This document shows, in pieces, positions 24,556 through 34,122 of a DNA stretch of 64,000 bases (positions are counted from its first letter, which is position 1; every line of letters starts with the position of its first letter). Made by a program: the position numbers and the translations under genes. This DNA is from Imperialibacter sp964351395. GTDB lineage: Bacteria; Bacteroidota; Bacteroidia; Cytophagales; Cyclobacteriaceae. The notes under the pieces were generated by a model. That model was given only the letters and a program-made list of their open reading frames with translations. It was not told the DNA's origin and searched no databases. Where the stretch lies: contig CAYGOF010000003.1 in assembly GCA_964351395.1 (NCBI GenBank), positions 310,001 to 374,000 of the forward strand, given 5' to 3'.

Positions 24556-26028
24556 TTAGTCCTTGCCCAAGTCAGTGCTCCGGGATTTGTCAAGCCGCTT
24601 CATAGTGTCTTCCACTTCCGAAAGTAAACTGTCGAGCATTTTCCTGTCTAAATATTGGCCGTCGGTGACCACAGCAAAAATATCCTGTGTAGCTTTAATA
24701 TCTGCCAATGGATTGTTGTTGAGTAAGACCAGGTCCGCATTTTTTCCTACGGCAATTGTGGCCAACTCGTTCTCTACTCCCATGAACCTCGCACCGTTGA
24801 TAGTAGCACTTTGTAATATGGACACCGGCTCCATTCCAGCGTCCTGAAAAAGGACCAGTTCTTCGTGCAGGGCAAGTGCAGGATACACAAATGTGTTTAA
24901 AGCCGCAGCGTCGCTTCCAGCTAGAATATTCACTCCCGCCTTTTGAAGAAATGGCACCTGACGGGCAATTAACTCGTATCTATCCTTACGTGCCTGCTTT
25001 TGCTCTGGTGTGTCGTTCGCCATCCGATCTATCCTCCATTGATATTTTGAGGTAAATCGTTCAGTGAGGTATTTAAGGTAATCATCGTTTTGATGATCGT
25101 TCTGATCGAGGTAAGCCAACTGACGACCACCTATCAGTGTGGGTGCAACAGCCACGCCTTTTTTTGCCAACTCCTTGTAGGCAGCAAATGCGGCGTCCTG
25201 ATTAAAAGTGCTACTATACACTTCGGCAGCATCGGATCTTGCCAAACCACCACTTCTGATACTATCAACAATCGCCTGATCGTCACTACCAAGTCGAAGC
25301 ATATAGCTTGCATGTTCTATTGCTGAAAAGCCCGCATCGGCTAATTCAGCTACCGAAAGATCGTAGGGTACATGACCAGTAACTTTATAGCCACGTTTTT
25401 TTGCTTCCTTTACGCTTGTAAGGAAGAGGTCGCCAGGCAATGTGTTTTCAGTAATTTTTACAAAGTCAACGTGATAGTTATCCAGTTTGTCCAGCATTTG
25501 CTGTAGCTCCTCTTCGTTAGCGATTTCAAGGTCTCCCTTCCAAATGGAATTGATCCCTTCCAACTTCCTGCCGGCAGTGAATATTTGAGGACCAAACAGT
25601 TGATTGTTGTTGATAGAATCTCTCCAGGCAAGTACTAGCTCCCCCAAATCGCTTGCACAATCACGAACAGAGGTGATACCATAGGCGATATACAGTGGCA
25701 TTAAAGCGCGGTTATCCTCAACCAAATCTTCCCCTTCAATGTGGACATGCATGTCCCAAAGCCCAGGGATCACATACTTCCCGCTGGCATCCACCACCCT
25801 GGCGCCCGTTGCTAAAGCTTTTATTGCTTCATCTGCACCAATAGCAATAATGAAGGTACTATCAATAAGTATCGCTTTGTTTTCCGCTATTGTACCTGTC
25901 TCAACATCGACGATATTCGCATTGAGAATAAGGACTGCAGTTTCCGACAGTTTTAGTTCGGCTTTGTTGTTGCATGCTGCAAAAGCGACCGCCACGATAA
26001 GCGTCCAAATAGTGTTTTTGATCTTCAT
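24556..26028 (-). CDS. Lipoprotein amidohydrolase (imidazolonepropionase/prolidase-like)
   Basis: 490 aa from ATG 26028, chosen because it starts a lipoprotein signal (IVAVAFAACNN, Cys near residue 18); an upstream ATG at 26118 would precede it with a non-signal sequence. Amidohydrolase features: LWDMHVHIEG (metal His-x-His), VTGHVPYD, SAIEHASYM, AGSDAA (metal Asp) and the C-terminal GKNADLVLLNNNPLADI block. Members cleave cyclic amides or dipeptides ending in Pro; the exact substrate is unknown. Surface or periplasmic by the lipobox. Convergent with the PAS protein. Confidence 0.87.
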   Translation of the reverse strand: MKIKNTIWTLIVAVAFAACNNKAELKLSETAVLILNANIVDVETGTIAENKAILIDSTFIIAIGADEAIKALATGARVVDASGKYVIPGLWDMHVHIEGEDLVEDNRALMPLYIAYGITSVRDCASDLGELVLAWRDSINNNQLFGPQIFTAGRKLEGINSIWKGDLEIANEEELQQMLDKLDNYHVDFVKITENTLPGDLFLTSVKEAKKRGYKVTGHVPYDLSVAELADAGFSAIEHASYMLRLGSDDQAIVDSIRSGGLARSDAAEVYSSTFNQDAAFAAYKELAKKGVAVAPTLIGGRQLAYLDQNDHQNDDYLKYLTERFTSKYQWRIDRMANDTPEQKQARKDRYELIARQVPFLQKAGVNILAGSDAAALNTFVYPALALHEELVLFQDAGMEPVSILQSATINGARFMGVENELATIAVGKNADLVLLNNNPLADIKATQDIFAVVTDGQYLDRKMLDSLLSEVEDTMKRLDKSRSTDLGKD

Positions 26029-26198
26029 AAAACTGCCAATTAATGTCACAAAGCTAAAAATGTCATCACCACAATTGAAGATTTGGTTTACTATTTCGAG
26101 ACGTTCATCGAACGCCACAGGGCATCGAGCTAAATTACAAATTCATCATTTGTATTTAAAGCACCTATCTTTTAGCTTTTCAACCTAATTACCTTACT

Positions 26199-27125
26199 AT
26201 GCAAACCATTTTAGGCTCCAATGGAGCGATAGGCATCGAACTCGCAAAATCCTTAACAGAATATACTGACCAGATAAAACTGGTGAGCAGAAACCCTAAA
26301 AAGGTTAATACAAATGATAACCTTCAGGTTGCCGACTTGACCAAAAGGGATGAGGTGTTCGAATCAGTAAAAGGAAGTGAAATCGTCTACCTGACCATTG
26401 GCTTCGACTATAACCTAAAAGTCTGGCAGGAGTTGTGGCCCGAACTGATGAAAAATGTGCTGGATGCTTGCCACAAGCACGGTAGTAAACTGGTTTTTTT
26501 CGACAATGTATACGCCATTGGTAAAGAGTACATCAATCATATTACAGAAGCTTGTCCCATAAGCCCAACCAGTAAAAAAGGATTGGTAAGAGCAAAAGTG
26601 GATCGAATGGTGCTTGAAGCCATGGAATCAGAAAAAGTTGATGCTGCGATTGTTCGGTCGGCCGACTTTTTTGGGCCGGTAAGAGACAAAAGTATGCTCA
26701 TGATCATGATCTACGACAACCTGATCAAGGGCAAAAAAGCGCAGTGGTTTTGCAACGCAAATGCCAAACACTCTATGACATACTGTCCTGATGCTGGCAA
26801 AGGAACCGCCCTTATTGGGAACACGAGTACCGCTTACCATCAGATTTGGAACTTACCCACGGACAGAAACGCACTGACAGGCAAACAATGGGTAGAGCTT
26901 TTTGCTTCAGAAATGGGTACTTCTGCCAAAGTCCAGGTGCTGCCGGGCTGGGCTATTCAAGGGATTGGGTGGTTTTCACCAATTATGAAGGAATTGTATG
27001 AGATGAGCTACCAGTTTGACTCCGATTACTTTTTCGATAGTTCGAAGTTCGACAAGCTGTTTAACTATACCCCCACAACCAACGAAGAAGCGGTTAAACA
27101 AACGATCGCCGCACTCAAAGCCTAA
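26199..27125 (+). CDS. NAD(P)-binding epimerase/reductase (SDR, extended type)
   Basis: 308 aa. N-terminal Rossmann loop TILGSNGAIGIELAKSL (GxxGxxG-like), VSRNPKK and a DLTKRDEVFESVKGSEIVYLTIG segment. The extended SDR catalytic Tyr-x3-Lys is not obvious in place, so enzyme activity is unsure; NmrA-like regulatory or ene-reductase alternatives are possible. The stop codon overlaps the stop of the convergent helicase gene by 4 bases. Confidence 0.78.
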   Translation: MQTILGSNGAIGIELAKSLTEYTDQIKLVSRNPKKVNTNDNLQVADLTKRDEVFESVKGSEIVYLTIGFDYNLKVWQELWPELMKNVLDACHKHGSKLVFFDNVYAIGKEYINHITEACPISPTSKKGLVRAKVDRMVLEAMESEKVDAAIVRSADFFGPVRDKSMLMIMIYDNLIKGKKAQWFCNANAKHSMTYCPDAGKGTALIGNTSTAYHQIWNLPTDRNALTGKQWVELFASEMGTSAKVQVLPGWAIQGIGWFSPIMKELYEMSYQFDSDYFFDSSKFDKLFNYTPTTNEEAVKQTIAALKA

Positions 27126-29044
27126 GAATAAATCAGTTCGAAAGCACTTTGATAGGCATCAGTCGCTGTGCAATGTTCGATCAATTGGTTGTAAAACGAA
27201 TTAGAGCCGAGTGTGGCTGAGTCTCCAATCATCACCAGCTGTCGGCGAGCTCTGGTCATTGCCACGTTGGTCCGACGAATGTCTTTAAGGAAGCCTATTT
27301 CACCCTCATCATTCGAGCGGGTAAAGCCAATGAAAATGCTGTCCCGTTCCTGCCCCTGAAAGGAATCTACGGTATTGATGTCGATCAGGTCCATTACCTC
27401 TTTATTGATTTCTTTCGTCAGAATAAGCTCCTTCAGCAATTCAATTTGCGCTTTGTAAGGAGCAATCACTCCAAAGCTAATTTGATTAGCCAAAACGAAG
27501 GATTCGCCCATCGCCTCTATTGAGGCCAGCAACTGATCAATCAACAATCGACCTTCTTCCTCATTATAAGTACTTCTCGACTCGGGATTTACTTTCTCCT
27601 GATAGCCACATCCAGCAGTGTCAATAAACTTCATCACCGACACGTTTGGCAACACGTCTCTCTCCACTGCAGAAGAAGCTGCTTTCAATCTGTCATCGTA
27701 AAAGAACTTACTTGGGAAGGCCATGATTTCCGGCTTCATTCTGTACTGCTCTTCCAACATCACATCCGTGGAGTGGTAGCCGACATTCTTTTGGAAAAGG
27801 GTGTTTTCGAGCCCTTCTTTGGCAGCCTCGAACGATTTGACCGTTGGCGGCAACTGTTGGTGGTCGCCTGTCATGATGACCCGGTTGGCTTTCAGGATCG
27901 GAATCCAACAGGCTGGTTCCAGCGCTTGCCCTGCCTCATCAATAAATACTGTTTTAAATACCCTGTCTTTGAGTAAATAGTGATTGCTCCCCACCAGGGT
28001 GCAAGCAATTACCTGGGCATTATCGAGCAACGAGGAGGTAATATAGTTCTCTAGCATATCAGCCTCGTCTCTGAACCTACCCGCCTCCTGCAACAGCATC
28101 TTGCGCTGTTGACGTTCCGCATGCCCAAAATTACGTTTGTACTTAAAAGCAATGTTACGGTATTCCTCATATTTTTTACGCACACCCCTCAGATCTTTGA
28201 AACTATCGTGCGCAGCAATACGGGCCTCGAGGCTGTTTTCTATCACTCTGTTGGTCACACGGGCCGGGTGGCCAAGTCGCAAAACATTGATTCCCTCCTC
28301 GGCAAGTTTTTCCACCATTACATCCACGGCTGCATTGCTGGCAGCAGTTACTAAAACCTGTTTTTCTAATTTTACCACTTCCATCACCGACTGGATGAGT
28401 GTCGTTGTCTTGCCGGTGCCTGGAGGACCATGAACAATGGCAAGGTCTCTCGCTTCGATGATGGCAGCCAATGCTTTGTTTTGCACCTTATTGAGCCGGG
28501 GCAGCTCGGGTGAAAACGCCGGCTCCCTTTGTGGTGACTTTTTACCCAGTAATATCTCCGCTAAGTCAAAAAGTCTTCCTGCCTCCTGCTTAGCCATAAT
28601 TTTGAGCGTGCGTTCCATTTCCCGGTACGACGCCTCATCAAACATCAAATCGACGCCCAACTTACCATCATTGATCCAGTCAGGCAGGTCATCGTCATTC
28701 AATACAATGCCCATTTTGTTTTTCCGCACATACTTGATCACGCCTGTGACAGCACTACTTGCTTTATCTTTTTCCCCGGTATTGGCATAGAAAGTGACGC
28801 TACCTCCGCCCTGAAACATATGTGCTTGCTCGGGGTCCGTCGTCTTCTCCAGTTCCAGCACCAACTTCTCGCCAGTGCCAATATGATGAGAATTGACCAC
28901 TACGGGGTACCAGCAAACGCCTGACTTTTTCTTCTCGGGAATAGAGGTATAAAGTATTTTATCCTTGTATTGCTGAAGGTCTTCCTGCCATTCTTTTTTG
29001 AGGAGGGTAGTGAGCTGAAGGAAATAGGCCTTGTTGTCGGTCAT
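27122..29044 (-). CDS. Superfamily-1 DNA/RNA helicase, IGHMBP2/SMUBP-2-like
   Basis: 640 aa from ATG 29044; an upstream in-frame ATG at 29119 gives no recognisable extension, and TACTTTTG (a -7 element, minus strand, 29063-29070) lies just before 29044. Walker A in HGPPGTGKTTTL near residue 205, DEAGQALE (motif II), TGDHQQLPPTV (III), VDSFQGQERDSIF (V) and NVAMTRARRQLVMIGD (VI). The N-terminal part forms a beta-barrel inserted domain as in Upf1-like enzymes. These unwind RNA or DNA 5'-3'; its physiological role in Bacteroidota is not known. Overlaps the stop of the epimerase gene. Confidence 0.92.
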   Translation of the reverse strand: MTDNKAYFLQLTTLLKKEWQEDLQQYKDKILYTSIPEKKKSGVCWYPVVVNSHHIGTGEKLVLELEKTTDPEQAHMFQGGGSVTFYANTGEKDKASSAVTGVIKYVRKNKMGIVLNDDDLPDWINDGKLGVDLMFDEASYREMERTLKIMAKQEAGRLFDLAEILLGKKSPQREPAFSPELPRLNKVQNKALAAIIEARDLAIVHGPPGTGKTTTLIQSVMEVVKLEKQVLVTAASNAAVDVMVEKLAEEGINVLRLGHPARVTNRVIENSLEARIAAHDSFKDLRGVRKKYEEYRNIAFKYKRNFGHAERQQRKMLLQEAGRFRDEADMLENYITSSLLDNAQVIACTLVGSNHYLLKDRVFKTVFIDEAGQALEPACWIPILKANRVIMTGDHQQLPPTVKSFEAAKEGLENTLFQKNVGYHSTDVMLEEQYRMKPEIMAFPSKFFYDDRLKAASSAVERDVLPNVSVMKFIDTAGCGYQEKVNPESRSTYNEEEGRLLIDQLLASIEAMGESFVLANQISFGVIAPYKAQIELLKELILTKEINKEVMDLIDINTVDSFQGQERDSIFIGFTRSNDEGEIGFLKDIRRTNVAMTRARRQLVMIGDSATLGSNSFYNQLIEHCTATDAYQSAFELIYS

Positions 29045-29188
29045 GTTGGGTAAAATAGAGGGCAAAAGTAGTGAAAAAGGAAGTTTCCCATGGCCAAACT
29101 CAGTAGTTTGAGAGACCACCTGACGCAGATTGCCAACTTAAAATATTTCATCCATTCAAAACCTGCTCCTGGATTTTCAAACTGATGC

Positions 29189-31357
29189 CTAACCAATTGC
29201 CCCCAAATCCATCGGCAGCTTCCTAACCCTTACGCCTGTAAGATCAAAAACAGCGTTAGCCAGGGAAGGGGCCACGTTGGCTAATCCCGACTCGCCTGCT
29301 CCCTCCGGCTTTTCTTCGTTTTCAATGATATAAGTTTCGCAAGGAGGGCACTCATCGAACTTTAGCATGCTATAATCATTAAAGTTGGACTGCGTTACTT
29401 TGCCTTGCTCCAGCGTAATCCCACTTTTGTAAGTTGCTGTAAGGCCCATCACAATCGAACCCTCGGTTTGAGCCTTTACGGTATCGGGGTTGATGCAGAT
29501 ACCAACATCTACCACAGTTGTGATCTTTACCGGAATTATTTTGCCATCCACTTTTTTAACTTCGACCACCATTCCGGTATAAGCACCTGAGCGCTCAAGA
29601 ATGGATACACCGCGGCCAACTCCTTCTTCTTTCGGGCCATACCAATTTGTTTTTTCGGCTAGTGTTTGAAGCACTTTTGTGTATCGCGGATGATTCTTCA
29701 CCATGTCAAGCCGGAAATCTAAAGGGTCCTTTCCTGCAGCCACGGCCAGTTCGTCAATAAATGACTCATGTGCAAAACAGTTAGTGGTATGGTAAACTGC
29801 GCGCCAATAGGTGATCGGAACATAGTGTTTCTCAAGCACCCCGCTGACCTTGTAGTTAGGAATCTCATACTCAGTATTGATTCCTCCCATCAGTTGGCGG
29901 CCGGCTTCGTTCCTGTCGCCAGTCTGATTCTGAATTTCCTGCGCAACTACTTTATGCTCCAGCATGGTCACTCTGCCTTCCACCAGAGCACCACGGCAAA
30001 CGTTCAGCGAAGCCGCCCTAAATGGCCCTTGCGTAAGGTCATCTTCTCTCGTCCAAACTACTTTTACTGGGGCGCCTACTTGCTTCGAGATATCAGCTGC
30101 TTCCTCTGCCACATCAGTCATCGAACGTCTTCCAAAACCACCCCCCATAAACGTGTAGTTAATGGCAACACTTTCCGGCGCAATATCGAATTGTCGCGCC
30201 AGCTGAGAACGAATGCCATTGGGATTTTGAGTAGATCCCCAAAATTCAGCCTTCCCCTCACTCACGCTTACGACAGCATTCATGGGCTCCATGCAAACGT
30301 GGCTCTGGTAAGGGGTTTCATAACTTGCCTCAACCATTTTCGCATTTTTAGGAACATTGGTCACATTACCTGCTTCTGCCAAAGACACCCCTTTTTGAGC
30401 AGCATCGGCTTTGTATTTTTTCAAAATAGTGGCCGAAGAGTTTTTGTCTAAGCCGGCATTGTCCCACACTACTTCCAAAGCTTTTCTACCCTGATTAGCC
30501 GCCCAATAGTTGGTAGCCACTACTGCCACACCTTCCCTAACATGTCCCCACACATTTCTTTGCGTCTTAACAACGGCAGTCACGCCAGGCACTGCTTTGG
30601 CTTTATCATCATTGAAACTCAGCACGCTTCCTAGAAAAACTGGCGACCTTTCAACAGAAGCATAGAGCATACCTGGCACCTGAATATCCAGTCCGTATAC
30701 TGCCGATCCGTTTGTTTTAGCGGGAATATCAGCCCTGGCCATTGACCGGCCAATCACTTTAAAGTCTCCTGGGTTCTTAAGCGGAGGGTTTTCCGGTGGG
30801 GTAAGCACTGATGCAGCCTCTACCAATTCTCCATAGCTGAGTTTCTTTCCTGAAGTATGAATCACTTCTCCAAGACTGGCTTCGCACTCAGCAACATCTG
30901 TCTGCCATTTATTGGCCGCCGCTTGTTTCAACATTTCACGGGCAGCTGCCCCCATATTTCTGAGTTTGGCATATTCTGTTTGAATGCTTCGGCTACCTAC
31001 CACCATTTGGCTGCCATATAAACCTTCGTCGGCAGCTGAAGGCAGAATTTCGATCTGATCTACATCTACTTCCAATTCTTCAGCCAGTATCATAGGAATT
31101 GCCTGGTAGGTACCCTGCCCCATTTCAGGACGGTGATTGTATAGCAATACCCTTCCGTTGGTATTGATGACAATAAACTGATTGACGGAAATATCCTTTC
31201 CGCCAGTGGGCCTGATAGTCTTCACTTTAGGTTCACCTCCTATTCCAGGCGAACAGCCAACCGCCAGAAAAGCCCCTGAAACAGCCGTCATTCTTAAAAA
31301 TTCTCTCCTGGGAAGTTTGCCTCCCCATTCCTGCGTTTTAATAGCTATATTTTTCAT
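29189..31357 (-). CDS. Molybdopterin-binding subunit of a Tat-exported aldehyde/isoquinoline oxidoreductase (IorB-like)
   Basis: 722 aa. The N-terminus has a twin-arginine signal (RREFLRMTAVSGAFLAVGC), with a Cys that could also be lipidated. The mature protein shows two aldehyde-oxidase domains: YGLDIQVPGMLYASVERSP, VAVVATNYWAA, NYTFMGGGFGRRSMTDVAEEA (cofactor contact) and, near the C-terminus, EGAGESGLANVAPSLANAVF with the catalytic Glu. Length and the lack of a FAD domain fit the IorB/AldH type that passes electrons to a separate 2Fe-2S subunit. The 2Fe-2S partner is the gene immediately upstream. Substrate unknown (aldehydes or N-heterocycles). Confidence 0.9.
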   Translation of the reverse strand: MKNIAIKTQEWGGKLPRREFLRMTAVSGAFLAVGCSPGIGGEPKVKTIRPTGGKDISVNQFIVINTNGRVLLYNHRPEMGQGTYQAIPMILAEELEVDVDQIEILPSAADEGLYGSQMVVGSRSIQTEYAKLRNMGAAAREMLKQAAANKWQTDVAECEASLGEVIHTSGKKLSYGELVEAASVLTPPENPPLKNPGDFKVIGRSMARADIPAKTNGSAVYGLDIQVPGMLYASVERSPVFLGSVLSFNDDKAKAVPGVTAVVKTQRNVWGHVREGVAVVATNYWAANQGRKALEVVWDNAGLDKNSSATILKKYKADAAQKGVSLAEAGNVTNVPKNAKMVEASYETPYQSHVCMEPMNAVVSVSEGKAEFWGSTQNPNGIRSQLARQFDIAPESVAINYTFMGGGFGRRSMTDVAEEAADISKQVGAPVKVVWTREDDLTQGPFRAASLNVCRGALVEGRVTMLEHKVVAQEIQNQTGDRNEAGRQLMGGINTEYEIPNYKVSGVLEKHYVPITYWRAVYHTTNCFAHESFIDELAVAAGKDPLDFRLDMVKNHPRYTKVLQTLAEKTNWYGPKEEGVGRGVSILERSGAYTGMVVEVKKVDGKIIPVKITTVVDVGICINPDTVKAQTEGSIVMGLTATYKSGITLEQGKVTQSNFNDYSMLKFDECPPCETYIIENEEKPEGAGESGLANVAPSLANAVFDLTGVRVRKLPMDLGAIG

Positions 31358-31362
31358 AGGGC

Positions 31363-31830
31363 TTAGGCTTTCTGTTTGATTTCAATGGCTTTGTTTAACG
31401 CCTTTTTGATCCGGACGTAAGTTCCACAACGACAGATAATGGGCGACATGTAGGCATTGATTTGCTCTTCACTGGGTTGTGGGTGTTTTTCCAGCAATGC
31501 TGCGGCAGTCATTATTTGCCCCGACTGGCAATATCCACACTGCGGCACCTGCTCCTCTTGCCATGCCCCCTGCACCGGATGATCGTTATCGTTAGATAAT
31601 CCCTCGATAGTTGTAATAGATTTACCTTCAGCACCGGATACAGGCGTGACGCAAGCCCGCACTGGCTCACCTTCAACATGAACCGTACATGCCCCGCATT
31701 GAGCAATGCCACAGCCGAACTTTGTGCCAGTTAGCTGAGCAATGTCTCTGATGGCCCAAAGGAGAGGCATTTGAGGATCTACCTCCATCGGGTATTCCTT
31801 GTTGTTGATGCGAAGGGTAAGAGATGCCAT
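31363..31830 (-). CDS. 2Fe-2S subunit of molybdenum hydroxylase (IorA-like)
   Basis: 155 aa from ATG 31830 (a TTG at 31836 is adjacent). Two clusters are evident: the plant-ferredoxin type CGIAQCGACTVHV with a further Cys in VRAC, and the C-terminal helical-domain type CGYCQSGQIM ending CRCGTYVRI. No signal peptide; it probably leaves with the Tat-exported partner 5 bases downstream, which overlaps its operon. Electrons would then go to a cytochrome; none is nearby. Confidence 0.92.
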   Translation of the reverse strand: MASLTLRINNKEYPMEVDPQMPLLWAIRDIAQLTGTKFGCGIAQCGACTVHVEGEPVRACVTPVSGAEGKSITTIEGLSNDNDHPVQGAWQEEQVPQCGYCQSGQIMTAAALLEKHPQPSEEQINAYMSPIICRCGTYVRIKKALNKAIEIKQKA

Positions 31831-32062
31831 AGTCAAGGTTTTAGTATCCTTTAAATTAACTATTTAGGGTAAAATTAAAAAAGGTTTTTCCTGATCCTGG
31901 TTGCTTTCCGGCAACGGCCAAAACGACCTAGCCTGTTTCAAAATCAGAAATAGACTCGGGTTTGCTGAACATAAAACAAACACCCTTGAAGCAGGAAATG
32001 TTTACTTGCGTATTGGACCTTGCTTTTAGAAAGGAAGAAACTAATGAAGTCGAAAATAGGTG

Positions 32063-32485
32063 CTAGTGCTTGATGAGATATTTCTGCACTTTCTTCTTCA
32101 AATCGTCTTTGTCAGCTGACACGTGCGGATCAGAATAAATCTTGGTTATGAGGTGATACAATACGTCCTCATTATAGCCCAATTTAGAGGCCATTTTAGC
32201 GCAATAGGTGATTTCCTCTTTGTAGAGCCGTCCATCGATCTTCATCAGCTGCACCACTCGGTACATGTACTCGTACTTTTCGTCGTCAGAGAGCTCTTCA
32301 AAATCACCTAGCTCATGTACCTCATCAAAAGCTGTGGCGATATCATCTTCTGTCAGACCATTGGCTTTGCCTACCTGCCTGATCAAATCGATCTCATCCT
32401 GAGAAACAACTCCATCAATTTTCGCCAACTGCACCAAAATCTGCAGCTGAGCACGGGACATATATTGACTTGTAGCGGCACCCAT
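32063..32485 (-). CDS. TerB-like tellurite-resistance domain protein
   Basis: 140 aa, soluble and acidic. Two related metal-binding-like helical segments: LVQLAKIDGVVSQDEIDLI (residues 17-35) and VVQLMKIDGRLYKEEITYC, both with the K-I-D-G turn found in TerB. TerB proteins often appear with membrane or phage-response systems, but no terC, terD or stress gene is nearby. Function uncertain; it stands alone. Confidence 0.75.
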   Translation of the reverse strand: MGAATSQYMSRAQLQILVQLAKIDGVVSQDEIDLIRQVGKANGLTEDDIATAFDEVHELGDFEELSDDEKYEYMYRVVQLMKIDGRLYKEEITYCAKMASKLGYNEDVLYHLITKIYSDPHVSADKDDLKKKVQKYLIKH

Positions 32486-32673
32486 GATTGATTGACTAAT
32501 ATCTAATTAATGTCGGTCGGAACAATGTTTTACTTGCGATATAGTAAAAATAACAAATTCCGTGAAATTAAAGTGATTAAAACTACATGGAGTGTCAGGT
32601 TGTTTTAAAAATGCTTTTCTTTATTCTTTAAGTACAAAATACTACCAAAAAACACTTCCCAAAGACGACAACC

Positions 32674-33276
32674 GTGAATTTTTTGGCTCATATATATCTT
32701 TCAGGCCCCAGCAGAGACATACAATTGGGCAACTTCATTGGTGATTTCGTTAAAGGCAACCGGCTAAACGAGTTTCCAAACCCGATACAGGCAGGCATCA
32801 TGCTTCACCGGCATATCGATACGTACACTGATTCACATGAGGTTGTCAGAGAAAGTAAAATAAAGCTTCGGAAAGACTTTGGGCATTATGCGCCGGTAAT
32901 TGTGGACGTCTTTTATGATCACTTTCTTGCCAGGGATTGGAGCCAGCATCATAACGAAGACCTCAAGCAATTTACTGAGTCGTTTTATGCTATGGCAAAG
33001 ATGAGAGAAAAAGAGCTGCCACCGCGGGCGACAAAAATGCTTCAATACATGAGTGAAGACAACTGGCTCTACCATTATCAATTCATAGAAGGGATTAAAT
33101 GGACGTTGACAGGTATGTCGCGGCGTACGTCATTCAACTCCAATATGGAGTTGGCCCACAAAGCACTTGAAGACCATTACCAGACGTTTGAGCAAGAATT
33201 CAACACCTTTTTTCCCGACCTTGCTCGTTCCTCAGAACTATTCCTTGAAGTGCTCAAGGAAAAGTTTTCCTTGTAA
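32674..33276 (+). CDS. acpH: Acyl-carrier-protein phosphodiesterase-like (DUF479) protein
   Basis: 200 aa, GTG start. Typical DUF479/AcpH opening (MNFLAHIYLSGPSRDIQLGNFIGDFVKG), then LHRHIDTYTDSH, with His and Asp residues of the HD-like active site, and a VIVDVFYDHFLARDW block. The enzyme removes the 4'-phosphopantetheine arm from ACP, but in many bacteria the role is unproven. First gene of a rightward block that continues to 37134. Confidence 0.85.
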   Translation: MNFLAHIYLSGPSRDIQLGNFIGDFVKGNRLNEFPNPIQAGIMLHRHIDTYTDSHEVVRESKIKLRKDFGHYAPVIVDVFYDHFLARDWSQHHNEDLKQFTESFYAMAKMREKELPPRATKMLQYMSEDNWLYHYQFIEGIKWTLTGMSRRTSFNSNMELAHKALEDHYQTFEQEFNTFFPDLARSSELFLEVLKEKFSL

Positions 33277-33285
33277 CTTTACGCT

Positions 33286-33726
33286 ATGATCGTTTGTAAG
33301 CCAAAAATCAATACCTACTTCAGTATTGCTGTCTTTGAAATAATAGCAGGCAGCCTTTTCGCTCTAATTTACTTCCAACTACCCAATATGGGGCAATGGA
33401 AATGGCTTGGCCGTTTGTTGTTGCCCATCCTAATAGGTATCATGCTGGCTATTCTAATTAAAGTGATTTGGTCATTAAAAAATGTAAAAGTAGCCAAAGA
33501 GCGATTTGAAGTTTTTTTTCCAATCAGACGGAAAAAATTGACCTATTCTGGTAAAAATCTAAAGGGGTGGAAGGAAGAAACTATTAAAACGGCAGGCGGC
33601 GTATACAAAGAGGTAACGCTGGCATTTGACGACGGGAAGAAAATCAGCGTAAGCCAACAAGAGCATACTGATTATGTGCAGCTGTTAAAATACATGAACC
33701 AAAAGTTTAGCAAATTAAAGGCATGA
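33286..33726 (+). CDS. Two-helix membrane protein with a PH-like C-terminal domain
   Basis: 146 aa. Two transmembrane helices (about 11-32 and 40-65) with short connecting loops, followed by a cytoplasmic beta-rich region from residue 70 (RFEVFFPIRRKKLTYSGKNLKGWKEE, then VTLAFDDGKKISVSQQEHTDYVQLLKYM). No catalytic motif. Starts 9 bases after the AcpH-like gene and overlaps crcB by ATGA, so it is co-expressed with both. Function unknown. Confidence 0.65.
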   Translation: MIVCKPKINTYFSIAVFEIIAGSLFALIYFQLPNMGQWKWLGRLLLPILIGIMLAILIKVIWSLKNVKVAKERFEVFFPIRRKKLTYSGKNLKGWKEETIKTAGGVYKEVTLAFDDGKKISVSQQEHTDYVQLLKYMNQKFSKLKA

Positions 33727-34091
33727 AAGAAGTTCTACTTGTTGGCGCCGGAGGTTTTGCTGGAAGTATTGGACGATACCTGCTATCGCTTGCCGGCACG
33801 AGGTGGTTTCCGGGTGAGTTTCCGGCAGGCACATTTTCGGCCAATATCATTGGCTGCTTTATTATCGGACTCCTTATGGGAATAGGTTTAAAGTCTGAAT
33901 GGATGAGCCGCGACCTTTTTCTTTTGCTAGCCACAGGCTTCTGCGGTGGATTTACAACTTTTTCGACTTTCTCCGCAGAGAACATAAATTTCATAACTGC
34001 CGGACATTACCTGATGGCAGCCTCCTATTTTGCAGGCAGCATTTTGCTTGGCGGGGTGGCCGTTCTTTTTGGTTTGTTTCTGGTCAAATGA
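33723..34091 (+). CDS. crcB: Fluoride channel CrcB/Fluc
   Basis: 122 aa, four transmembrane helices. Diagnostic motifs: GGFAGSIGRYLLS, GTFSANIIGCFIIG (central Asn of the pore) and GFCGGFTTFSTFSAE with the phenylalanine ladder. CrcB dimers export fluoride passively. Start overlaps the preceding stop by 4 bases. No crcB-type fluoride riboswitch is visible upstream, because the upstream sequence is coding; regulation must come from the operon promoter. Confidence 0.95.
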   Translation: MKEVLLVGAGGFAGSIGRYLLSLAGTRWFPGEFPAGTFSANIIGCFIIGLLMGIGLKSEWMSRDLFLLLATGFCGGFTTFSTFSAENINFITAGHYLMAASYFAGSILLGGVAVLFGLFLVK

Positions 34092-34122
34092 GTGAACAAA
34101 ACAACATAAAACCCTTATAGCA

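Noticed and set aside
29768..30451. Forward open frame of 227 codons
   Set aside because: Lies antisense inside the molybdopterin subunit gene, whose protein motifs are clear; the forward peptide has no family pattern.
32063..32485. Tellurite resistance or phage-defence island
   Set aside because: TerB stands alone, without TerC, TerD or other island genes.
33600..33725. Fluoride riboswitch for crcB
   Set aside because: The DNA upstream of crcB is coding sequence of the preceding gene and shows no crcB-motif fold.
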